A stretch of 6,974 nt of DNA, taken from positions 1-6,974 of the forward strand of contig DGOV01000141.1 in NCBI GenBank assembly GCA_002390205.1, read 5' to 3'. Below, one piece after another: positions 1 through 5,221 of this stretch (positions are counted from its first letter, which is position 1; each line of letters starts with the position of its first letter). A model generated the notes under the pieces. It was not told where the DNA came from and made no database searches. It saw nothing but the letters and a program-made list of their open reading frames with translations. Origin of the DNA: Proteobacteria bacterium UBA4457. Its GTDB lineage: Bacteria; Pseudomonadota; Gammaproteobacteria; Ga0077536. The position numbers were made by a program, and so were the translations under genes.

Positions 1-1
1 T

Positions 2-397
2 AAAATTCGTGATGTAATTGGAAAAGGTGGCGCGACGATCAGGCAAATCACTGAGGAGACTGGCGTCACTATAGACATAGATGATGACGGCACTGTGAAA
101 ATAGCTTCAGTAGATAACGCTGCGGGAGTGGCTGCAAGGTCTAGGGTAGAGTCTATTACCGCAGATGTTGAAGTCGGAACTGTTTATGAAGGGAAAGTAG
201 CTAAGTTAATGGATTTTGGAGCTTTCGTGAACATCCTGCCGGGGAAAGATGGACTTGTGCACATTTCACAAATCTCTGAGGAACGGGTTGAGAATGTGAG
301 CGATAAATTGAGTGAAGGTGATCTAGTTAAAGTCAAAGTTCTAGAAGTAGATAAGCAAGGCAGAATAAGGTTGAGTATGAAAGCCGTTGATGAATAG
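2..397 (+). CDS. pnp: Polynucleotide phosphorylase, C-terminal part (KH and S1 domains)
   Basis: This is the 3' end of a gene that begins before the window; 131 residues are visible. PNPase degrades RNA 3' to 5' by phosphorolysis, and in many bacteria it works with RNase E in the degradosome. The visible part opens in a KH RNA-binding domain with the GKGG loop (IGKGGATIRQI, about residues 6-16 of the fragment). An S1 domain follows (GTVYEGKVAKLMDFGAFV, then DGLVHISQIS and GRIRLSMKA). This KH-S1 order at the end of a protein is characteristic of PNPase. The two catalytic RNase PH domains would lie upstream, outside the window. The protein stops a few residues after the S1 domain, so it lacks the alanine/proline/acid-rich tail seen in E. 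coli PNPase. The gene is convergent with fau, 39 bases apart. The family call is very secure; only the 5' limit is unknown. Confidence 0.95.
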   Translation, partial: KIRDVIGKGGATIRQITEETGVTIDIDDDGTVKIASVDNAAGVAARSRVESITADVEVGTVYEGKVAKLMDFGAFVNILPGKDGLVHISQISEERVENVSDKLSEGDLVKVKVLEVDKQGRIRLSMKAVDE

Positions 398-420
398 GCT
401 TTAAATTTATTACCGCCTAT
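394..420. terminator. Weak inverted repeat between convergent pnp and fau ends
   Basis: ATAGGC (394-399, overlapping the pnp stop codon) and GCCTAT (415-420) can form a 6-bp stem with a 15-base AT-rich loop. It lies between two convergent genes, where a shared terminator would be expected. Neither strand has a proper T-run after the stem, so intrinsic termination is doubtful. It is recorded because it is the only dyad I see in this 39-base gap. Confidence 0.22.
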
Positions 421-436
421 AAAAGTTCGAACCTTA

Positions 437-1024
437 TCAAAGATTAGCGCTAGTGCACACTATCCAGCGCTTTTCTGTAATTATTTCAGCTACATTTACA
501 TCATGTCTAGACGTTGGCACTGCACTCAGTATCTGGTGCTCATATGCTAGAGCTATTGTGTCTGCATATGGATTTTGTGTAAGCCAACGATCATAGTAAC
601 CTAGACCCTGGCCAAGGCGTGCACCCTCGATGGTGAAAGCAAGCCCAGGTGCAACAACCATGTCGATTTCGACCGCAACTTCTTCAAAGTTTTTAGGTTC
701 ACGTAGTCCATATCGACCTGTAATTAGGCCATCCCAAGTCATTAATCTAGCCGCAACCATCTCATTATCTCCAATTACTTTTGGAACATAGATCTTTATT
801 TTGTCTTTCAGAAAATGCTTAATCAGCATATGAGTGTCTGCTTCGTTTTCGCGAGACACATAAATGAATAGGGAGTTAATATTTTTTTGTCTTAAAACCG
901 AGTAGCAAGAGGTATAAATTTGCCTGTTTGCTTCAGCAAATCTTTCCGGTGTTATCTTCAAAGAAGCCCTTCGAACATACTCTCGGGCCTGTTGTTTTGT
1001 CGATATTTCTATATTTCTTGGCAT
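437..1024 (-). CDS. fau: 5-formyltetrahydrofolate cyclo-ligase
   Basis: Encodes a 195-residue cytoplasmic enzyme that converts 5-formyl-tetrahydrofolate to 5,10-methenyl-tetrahydrofolate with ATP, returning the stored folate to one-carbon metabolism (MTHFS family; also called ygfA). The diagnostic motif GARLGQGLGYYDR lies at residues 134-146. Family blocks YVPKV (79-83), YGLREP (105-110), DMVVAPGLAF (121-130) and the C-terminal HDV...IITEK region (174-185) are all in order. Length is normal for the family. The ATG (complement of 1022-1024) is the only usable start: a stop codon lies 27 bases upstream in frame with no GTG or TTG between. Its purine-rich AAGGG (complement of 1027-1031) sits only 2 bases from the ATG, an unusually tight spacing. 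In E. coli this gene follows the 6S RNA gene ssrS. Here the upstream gap is shared with rpsP and is too short for 6S RNA. Confidence 0.93.
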   Translation of the reverse strand: MPRNIEISTKQQAREYVRRASLKITPERFAEANRQIYTSCYSVLRQKNINSLFIYVSRENEADTHMLIKHFLKDKIKIYVPKVIGDNEMVAARLMTWDGLITGRYGLREPKNFEEVAVEIDMVVAPGLAFTIEGARLGQGLGYYDRWLTQNPYADTIALAYEHQILSAVPTSRHDVNVAEIITEKRWIVCTSANL

Positions 1025-1050
1025 TTCCCTTAGATAACCTCGATAAACCC

Positions 1051-1079
1051 TTTATTTTAAGTCGTCTACCTCTTAGAAT
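1051..1079 (+). promoter_or_regulatory. Possible upstream rpsP promoter with GC-rich discriminator
   Basis: A -10-like TAGAAT (1074-1079) lies 17 bases after a poor -35-like TTTATT (1051-1056). It is followed directly by GCGCGACC, the kind of GC-rich discriminator associated with stringent control of ribosomal promoters. Expected initiation near 1086 would fall inside the left arm of the 1084-1108 hairpin. That weakens the case for this promoter using the hairpin as an attenuator. This is inference from motif matching only. Confidence 0.3.
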
Positions 1080-1083
1080 GCGC

Positions 1084-1114
1084 GACCATAAGTGAAAGAC
1101 TTTTGGTCATTTTT
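1084..1114 (+). terminator. Terminator-like hairpin in the rpsP leader region
   Basis: Two arms pair almost perfectly: GACCA (1084-1088) with TGGTC (1104-1108), and AAGT (1090-1093) with ACTT (1099-1102). There is a single T/T mismatch (1089/1103) and a five-base GAAAG loop (1094-1098). Five Ts follow one base later (1110-1114). This is the form of a modest intrinsic terminator on the plus strand. There is no matching T-run on the minus strand. It lies 45 bases before the rpsP start, so it could block plus-strand readthrough from upstream, or act as a leader attenuator if transcription begins upstream. On the minus strand the same dyad would lie in the fau leader. Confidence 0.45.
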
Positions 1115-1128
1115 AGTAATTGAGCGCA

Positions 1129-1137
1129 TGTTATAGT
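1129..1137 (+). promoter_or_regulatory. Extended -10 promoter candidate for rpsP
   Basis: TG at 1129-1130, one base, then TATAGT at 1132-1137 forms an extended -10 element (TGnTATAGT, one mismatch to consensus). No good -35 is present, which extended -10 promoters tolerate. Initiation near 1144 would leave a leader of about 15 bases beginning at the GAAGGA ribosome binding site (1145-1150). On the other strand, the complement of 1130-1135 reads TATAAC, a five-of-six -10 match that could serve fau. Confidence 0.4.
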
Positions 1138-1158
1138 GCTCTTCGAAGGATATTTTTT

Positions 1159-1407
1159 ATGGTGAAAATTAGATTATCTCGTGGCGGTTCCAATAAGCGT
1201 CCGTATTATCACATTATAGTCGCAGATCAACGAAATAAAAGAGATGGGCGACATTTGGAGCGGTTAGGATTTTTCAATCCTTTAGGGAAAGAAAGCGAAG
1301 AAAGCTTACGTGTAGACTCAGAACGATATGCTTACTGGCTTTCAGTAGGTGCACAGCCATCTGAACGTGTTGCAAAATTAATGAAAAAAGCAGCCATTCC
1401 AGAATGA
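1159..1407 (+). CDS. rpsP: 30S ribosomal protein S16
   Basis: Encodes 82 residues, the usual size for bacterial S16, which binds 16S rRNA in the 30S body and is needed for subunit assembly. The start MVKIRLSRGG and the following KRPYYHIIVADQRNKRDGR and ERLGFFNP blocks match the S16 family closely. The frame is open further upstream to an ATG at 1120. I choose ATG 1159 because it gives the conserved N-terminus and has GAAGGA (1145-1150) at 8 bases; the 13 extra residues would not resemble S16. The gene ends with tandem in-frame stops (TGA then TAG at 1405-1410). It is first in the operon with rimM, trmD and rplS. The usual upstream neighbour in many proteobacteria, ffh, is absent here. Confidence 0.96.
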   Translation: MVKIRLSRGGSNKRPYYHIIVADQRNKRDGRHLERLGFFNPLGKESEESLRVDSERYAYWLSVGAQPSERVAKLMKKAAIPE

Positions 1408-1434
1408 TAGCTTGAAAATTGAAGTTTTCTTTAC

Positions 1435-1941
1435 ATGACAACTAGTGTTGTCGTGTTGGGAGAAATCAGTGGCGTTTTTGGTGTGAAAGGCTGGCTTAAA
1501 ATTCGGTCGTATACCCGTCCAGAGGATCAAATATTCGCTTATCGAGAGATACTTGTTGGAAATGAAAACGAGTGGTTATCTTTTAAGGTAAGTGAGGTTT
1601 CTGGCTCAAATAAAGCTCTCATACTATCGCTGGATAGTATTCTTTCTCGGGACGGTGCTGAGCAACTAGTTGGTAAAAAATTAGCTGTTGAAAGAAAATC
1701 TCTAAAAAACGTTCAGAAAGGCGAATACTACTGGTTAGATTTGATTGGACTAAAGGTGTTCAACTTAAATGGAGAAGATTTAGGGGTAATTAGCACTCTT
1801 CATGAAACTGGTGCAAATGATGTATTGGAAGTAAGAGGCGATAAAATCTCACTGATACCTTATGTCTCTGATGTCTACGTTAAGAGTGTCGACTTGACCA
1901 ATCAAAAAATAATTGTTGATTGGGACAAGGAAGATAGCTAA
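1435..1941 (+). CDS. rimM: Ribosome maturation factor RimM
   Basis: Encodes 168 residues, near the usual RimM length. RimM binds S19 and free 30S subunits and assists 16S rRNA processing and assembly of the 30S head. The N-terminal RimM domain carries GEISGVFGVKGWLKIRSYT (residues 9-27). The C-terminal PRC-barrel begins at the conserved YYWLDLIG (98-105), continues through ETGANDVLEV (124-133) and LIPY (140-143), and ends with VDW (161-163). The ATG follows the rpsP tandem stops by 24 bases. Its ribosome binding site is weak (GAAG at 1421-1424, 10 bases away). The stop TAA (1939-1941) directly abuts the trmD start, indicating translational coupling. Function is assigned by strong family resemblance and by operon position. 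Confidence 0.95.
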   Translation: MTTSVVVLGEISGVFGVKGWLKIRSYTRPEDQIFAYREILVGNENEWLSFKVSEVSGSNKALILSLDSILSRDGAEQLVGKKLAVERKSLKNVQKGEYYWLDLIGLKVFNLNGEDLGVISTLHETGANDVLEVRGDKISLIPYVSDVYVKSVDLTNQKIIVDWDKEDS

Positions 1942-2682
1942 TTGAGTAAAAGATTTACCGTCCTCACGTTGTTTCCAGAATTGATTAATGCCTACCGTGA
2001 TGTCGGCGTGATACGAAAAGCTTGTGAGTCTAACGTAATAGAAATTGACGCCATAAACCCAAGAGATTATGCCCAAAGCAGTAATGGCAGAGTAGATGAC
2101 ACGCCATATGGAGGCGGCCCAGGTATGGTGATGATGGCAGGGCCTGTGTATAGGGCCTTGGCGGGCTTAAAAACAGACAAAGCGCAGACACGCCATGTGA
2201 TTTATCTTAGTCCGCAGGGGAAGACGTTCAATCATAACGCTATCAATAGCCTGAATCATTATGACCATTTGATATTCCTATGTGGACGATACGAGGGAGT
2301 TGATGAAAGAATTGTTTTGAATAGTGTCGATAGTGAATGGTCGATTGGAGACTATGTTGTTACTGGGGGAGAACTTCCTGCTTTAGTTATGATTGATGCT
2401 CTGGCACGTACCTTGCCAAATGTTTTGGGCAGTGATTTGTCTCCTATTGAAGATTCTTTTCATTCCGGATTACTAGATTACCCTCACTATACTCGGCCTG
2501 CTGAAATTGAAGGACACGCTGTTCCTGCAGTTCTGACGAGCGGAGATCATGGGAAAATTGCCTCATGGCGACGGAAACAAAGTTTGGGTCGAACCTATTT
2601 GAGGCGACCAGAATTGCTCGAAAAGATGTCCTTGAGTGACGAAGACATAATGCTGCTAGAAAGCTTTCTGGAGGACAATTGA
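1942..2682 (+). CDS. trmD: tRNA (guanine-N1-)-methyltransferase TrmD
   Basis: Encodes 246 residues; the enzyme methylates G37 of tRNAs carrying a G36-G37 sequence, using SAM, which prevents +1 frameshifting. It belongs to the SPOUT class with a trefoil knot and acts as a dimer. Visible motifs are VDDTPYGGGPGMVM (51-64), LSPQG (89-93), CGRYEGVDER (114-123) and SIGDYVVTGGELPA (134-147). The residues equivalent to E. coli Arg154 and the catalytic base Asp169 are R156 and D171, the latter in EDSF followed by LLDYPHYTRP. Translation begins at TTG 1942, immediately after the rimM stop, with AAGGAAG (1927-1933) inside rimM placed 8 bases upstream. The TTG gives the expected N-terminus (MSKRFTVLTLFPEL). 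A weak start fits the low TrmD output relative to ribosomal proteins known for this operon in E. coli. Confidence 0.97.
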   Translation: MSKRFTVLTLFPELINAYRDVGVIRKACESNVIEIDAINPRDYAQSSNGRVDDTPYGGGPGMVMMAGPVYRALAGLKTDKAQTRHVIYLSPQGKTFNHNAINSLNHYDHLIFLCGRYEGVDERIVLNSVDSEWSIGDYVVTGGELPALVMIDALARTLPNVLGSDLSPIEDSFHSGLLDYPHYTRPAEIEGHAVPAVLTSGDHGKIASWRRKQSLGRTYLRRPELLEKMSLSDEDIMLLESFLEDN

Positions 2683-2766
2683 AAAGTTATTAAATCTGTA
2701 ATTCTATGATTGAAAATAATAGTAAAATTTATACGTCGTTTGGTGTAGAATTCTGAAATCAAATTT

Positions 2767-2771
2767 TAAGG
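2767..2771 (+). promoter_or_regulatory. Ribosome binding site that decides the rplS start
   Basis: TAAGG (2767-2771) lies 8 bases before ATG 2780 and only 5 before an in-frame GTG at 2777. The spacing and the conserved L19 N-terminus favour ATG 2780. Another ATG at 2773 is out of frame and hits a stop after four codons. Confidence 0.6.
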
Positions 2772-2779
2772 CATGAGTG

Positions 2780-3142
2780 ATGAGTGAGTTAATAGCGAAA
2801 ATCGAAGCGGAGCAGCTTCAAAAGAATATACCTAGCTTTGGTCCCGGCGACACGGTTGTCGTGCAAGTAAAGGTCAAAGAAGGGACTAGAGAAAGACTGC
2901 AAGCATTCGAAGGTTTTGTTATCGCCATTAGGAGTCGTGGTTTAAACTCTTCTTTTACCGTTCGAAAAATTTCTCATGGAGAAGGAGTGGAGCGTGTCTT
3001 TCAGATGCACAGTCCTCTTATCGAAAGCATCGAGGTTAAACGTCGGGCTGATGTGAGACGTGCCAAGCTTTATCACATGCGTGATTTGAGAGGCAGAGCG
3101 GCGAGAATAAAAGAAAAAATATTAGTTAAGCGTACTACTTAA
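2780..3142 (+). CDS. rplS: 50S ribosomal protein L19
   Basis: Encodes 120 residues; L19 sits at the 30S-50S interface of the large subunit. The sequence is almost diagnostic: IPSFGPGDTV near the start, LQAFEGFVIAIRSRGL, FTVRKISHGEGVERVFQ, HSPLIESIEVKRRADVRRAKLYHMR, and the basic end GRAARIKEK. ATG 2780 matches the family N-terminus (MSELI...). It is separated from trmD by 97 bases, the only large gap in the operon, with no clear promoter or terminator inside. The 3' end overlaps the convergent glutaredoxin-like gene by 8 bases. I see no intrinsic terminator after the stop, so the operon transcript probably runs into antisense of the next gene or ends by Rho. Confidence 0.97.
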   Translation: MSELIAKIEAEQLQKNIPSFGPGDTVVVQVKVKEGTRERLQAFEGFVIAIRSRGLNSSFTVRKISHGEGVERVFQMHSPLIESIEVKRRADVRRAKLYHMRDLRGRAARIKEKILVKRTT

Positions 3143-3476
3143 GTTCCTTAATCAAGTATTCCGAGATATCGCTAGACTCATAAAGCCATTTTTCTTCACC
3201 TGGTGCTTCTCCTGCTATTCTCAGGCAAGGAACAGTGGTCTTCCCGCCTAGAGTAGCTAAGGTCCTTAGATGAGCTCTATCTTTCATAATATCACGGAGT
3301 TCGATCGTAACATTTAACGCACGAATGGTTTTGCGAACTCGAGCGCAGAAAACACAACTTTCATAGTAATATAACGAAAATTTCGCGGCAGCTTTGTCAG
3401 CAGATTTTTGTTCAGTGTCCGTTCTAAGAATTTCTCCCAAACCCGTTTGTTTGTCGTTAAACCAATCGTCAAACAT
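3135..3476 (-). CDS. Glutaredoxin-like thioredoxin-fold protein
   Basis: Encodes 113 residues with a thioredoxin/glutaredoxin fold. After a 32-residue N-terminal extension the core starts FSLYYYESCVFCARVRK. This gives a CxxC redox site at C41-V-F-C44, placed after the first beta strand as in glutaredoxins. TVPCL (81-85) supplies the conserved cis-proline, with an extra cysteine after it, and YESSDISEYL (99-108) resembles the glutathione-binding SD segment. No signal peptide is visible, so it is presumably cytoplasmic. It could reduce disulfides or glutathione mixed disulfides, or be a small glutathione transferase N-domain relative; the substrate cannot be told. GGGAAG (complement of 3486-3491) lies 9 bases before the ATG. 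The TAG stop lies inside the rplS end. The fold is secure, the exact subfamily is not. Confidence 0.82.
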   Translation of the reverse strand: MFDDWFNDKQTGLGEILRTDTEQKSADKAAAKFSLYYYESCVFCARVRKTIRALNVTIELRDIMKDRAHLRTLATLGGKTTVPCLRIAGEAPGEEKWLYESSDISEYLIKELK

Positions 3477-3503
3477 AACTCAGTACTTCCCTATAGATTT
3501 TTG

Positions 3504-3533
3504 TTGCTAATAACGTCTAGTATTCCATATTAA
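3504..3533 (+). promoter_or_regulatory. Possible sigma-70 promoter for xerD-dsbC
   Basis: TTGCTA (3504-3509) and TATTAA (3528-3533) each match four of six consensus positions with an 18-base spacer. This places initiation near 3540, about 18 bases before the xerD TTG. The location between divergent genes demands a promoter somewhere here, but the match is only moderate. Confidence 0.3.
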
Positions 3534-3557
3534 CTTTTTTAAGTCAGTAGCGGTAAA

Positions 3558-4445
3558 TTGAATTCAGACACGAATCATCTTGAACGATTCCTTGAGCATT
3601 TATGGAGTGAGTATGGCTTAAGTCCTCTGAGCGTGTCCGCCTATCAAAGTGATCTCAAAATACTAGGCATCTACCTTACTTCCCTTAATGCTACTCTTTT
3701 GAGCGCGAATTCAATCCAATTGATACAATTTATGGGGCAACCAAAGAAATTATCTTCAAAAACTTTATCTCGTCGACTGGCTAGCATAAAAAGATATTAC
3801 CGCTATCTTTATAGAGAAGCCTTAATTTCCATTGACCCAAGCACCGAACTTGTGGCACCTCGCATAGGTAGGTCTTTACCAAAGTCTGTCAGTGAAGTGG
3901 ATGTTGAAGCGCTCTTGCTCGCTCCTAATACAGAAGAACGACTGGGTCTGCGTGATAGAACGATGCTAGAAGTCCTTTATGCTAGCGGTTTAAGGGTTAG
4001 CGAGTTGGTGGGGCTGGAATCTGCTCAAGTTAATCTACGACAAGGGATCGTTCGGGTTGTGGGGAAAGGAAATAAGGAGCGACTGGTACCTTTAGGAGAG
4101 AATGCTATTTACTGGTTGACTAAATATTTGAACGAAGGTCGAATAGCTCTGGTGGGGGAACATATGACCAGAGCCTTGTTTCCAAGTAGTCATGGCCATC
4201 CAATGACTAGGCAAACATTCTGGCACAGAGTTAAAAAATATGCTGTGATGGCCCATATAGACGGACAAATTTCTCCGCACACATTGCGGCATGCATTTGC
4301 AACACATTTATTGAACCATGGTGCGGATTTAAGAGTAGTCCAAATGCTGTTGGGCCACAGTAATATTTCTACAACACAGATTTATACTCACGTTGCAGCG
4401 GAACGTTTGAAAAAGCTACATAGCTTGCACCATCCTCGAGGATAA
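3558..4445 (+). CDS. xerD: Site-specific tyrosine recombinase XerD
   Basis: Encodes 295 residues, close to E. coli XerD (298). With XerC it resolves chromosome dimers at the dif site under FtsK control at the septum. The N-terminal core-binding SAM-like domain spans about residues 5-90, and the catalytic domain about 110-290. All expected catalytic residues are visible: R146 in ASGLRVSEL, K170 in GKGNKE, H241 and R244 in SPHTLRHAF, H267 in LLGHSN and the nucleophile Y276 in TTQIYTHV. MTRQTFWHR and the HHPRG end are typical of XerD rather than XerC. Translation appears to start at TTG 3558, which aligns with the E. coli N-terminus; no strong ribosome binding site precedes it. dsbC follows 46 bases later, the same pairing as in E. 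coli and Pseudomonas. This is the housekeeping recombinase, not a mobile-element integrase. Confidence 0.95.
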   Translation: MNSDTNHLERFLEHLWSEYGLSPLSVSAYQSDLKILGIYLTSLNATLLSANSIQLIQFMGQPKKLSSKTLSRRLASIKRYYRYLYREALISIDPSTELVAPRIGRSLPKSVSEVDVEALLLAPNTEERLGLRDRTMLEVLYASGLRVSELVGLESAQVNLRQGIVRVVGKGNKERLVPLGENAIYWLTKYLNEGRIALVGEHMTRALFPSSHGHPMTRQTFWHRVKKYAVMAHIDGQISPHTLRHAFATHLLNHGADLRVVQMLLGHSNISTTQIYTHVAAERLKKLHSLHHPRG

Positions 4446-4491
4446 AGTTGAGCCAATACTCTCTAACACAAGGATCATAAAGGAAAAAAAA

Positions 4492-5217
4492 GTGAGAATA
4501 CAAGTGTGCTGTCTAGTCATAGCGATTGTCGCTGCCGGCCTCGTAAAAGCTGCAGATTCAAATCAGAATGTAAGAGAGGTGCTCGAAAAAATTTTTCCAT
4601 CAGAGAGTGTAGAGTCAGTTAAGACAATGCCAATGGGTAATTTTTTTGAAGTTAAATTAAGTGGAGAGATTGTTTATGTAACTAAAGATGGGCGTTACTT
4701 GTTTCAGGGTGAATTACTTGATTTAGTCAAAAAAACCAATCTTACACAGACTGCCAGAGCTCAAACACGGAAGGAAGAGTTTCAGAAGTTAGATCAAAAT
4801 TCACTTATCTCATTCGGACGAAAAAATATTAATGATACAGGTAATATCTATGTTTACACTGACATTGATTGTGGGTATTGTCGCAAGTTTCACCTAGAGG
4901 TGCCGGCGTTGAATGGCGCTGGGATAACCGTTCATTATCTAGCATATCCTCGAGCAGGGCTTAAGAGTGACTCTTATTATAAGGCAGTCAATGTTTGGTG
5001 TGCTGCAAATAAGGAAAAAGCCCTCAGTAAAGCGAAGGCAGGGGAGAAAATCGCCACACGTAAATGTGCTAGCCCAGTCGCAGATCACTTTGCTCTCGGG
5101 CAAAGTATGAAATTGGCCGGAACTCCGGCAGTATATTCATCGGATGGAACCTACCTAGGAGCTTATACTCCGGCTGAGCAACTGATAGCTACAATTTCTG
5201 GCTTAGAAAAAGAATAA
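4492..5217 (+). CDS. dsbC: Thiol:disulfide interchange protein DsbC
   Basis: Encodes 241 residues; DsbC is a homodimeric periplasmic isomerase that corrects wrong disulfides and is kept reduced by DsbD. A Sec signal peptide is visible (hydrophobic CCLVIAIVAAGLV, with likely cleavage after VKA at residue 20). An N-terminal dimerisation domain (about 22-80) and a linker follow. The thioredoxin-like domain has the active site C127-G-Y-C130, the structural cysteines C170 and C192, and the cis-proline in GTPA (210-213). The start is GTG 4492 with AAAGGA (4479-4484) 7 bases upstream, a strong site for a non-ATG start. It is cotranscribed with xerD. It ends 4 bases from the convergent DUF3108 gene. 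Two adjacent cysteines (C6, C7) inside the signal peptide are odd but do not form a lipobox. Confidence 0.95.
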   Translation: MRIQVCCLVIAIVAAGLVKAADSNQNVREVLEKIFPSESVESVKTMPMGNFFEVKLSGEIVYVTKDGRYLFQGELLDLVKKTNLTQTARAQTRKEEFQKLDQNSLISFGRKNINDTGNIYVYTDIDCGYCRKFHLEVPALNGAGITVHYLAYPRAGLKSDSYYKAVNVWCAANKEKALSKAKAGEKIATRKCASPVADHFALGQSMKLAGTPAVYSSDGTYLGAYTPAEQLIATISGLEKE

Positions 5218-5221
5218 GAGC

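Noticed and set aside
1120..1158. N-terminal extension of S16 from ATG 1120
   Set aside because: The 13 extra residues do not resemble S16; ATG 1159 gives the conserved N-terminus and has a well-spaced GAAGGA.
1025..1158. 6S RNA gene next to fau
   Set aside because: The gap is 134 bases, shorter than 6S RNA (about 180 bases), and lacks the long imperfect hairpin with a central bubble.
1849..2076. 75-codon minus-strand open frame across the rimM/trmD junction
   Set aside because: It lies opposite two well-supported genes and its translation shows no family motif.
2658..2669. 12-base perfect palindrome AGAAAGCTTTCT near the trmD end
   Set aside because: It has no loop and no T-run and lies within coding sequence, so it is likely coincidence.
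2700..2752. Inverted repeat AATTCTA / TAGAATT (41 bases apart) and -10-like hexamers before rplS
   Set aside because: The arms are short, AT-rich and far apart, and the TTGAAA/TTATAC pair has only a 13-base spacer, so neither a hairpin nor a promoter is convincing.
3534..3545. ACTT-TTTT-AAGT mini-hairpin before xerD
   Set aside because: The four-base AT-rich stem is too weak to be a terminator or an attenuator.
4092..4307. 71-codon minus-strand open frame inside xerD
   Set aside because: It is antisense to the conserved catalytic domain, with no recognisable domain or ribosome binding site.
3558..4445. The tyrosine recombinase as a phage or integron integrase
   Set aside because: It matches XerD along its full length, is paired with dsbC as in housekeeping loci, and has no att-site repeats or mobile genes around it.
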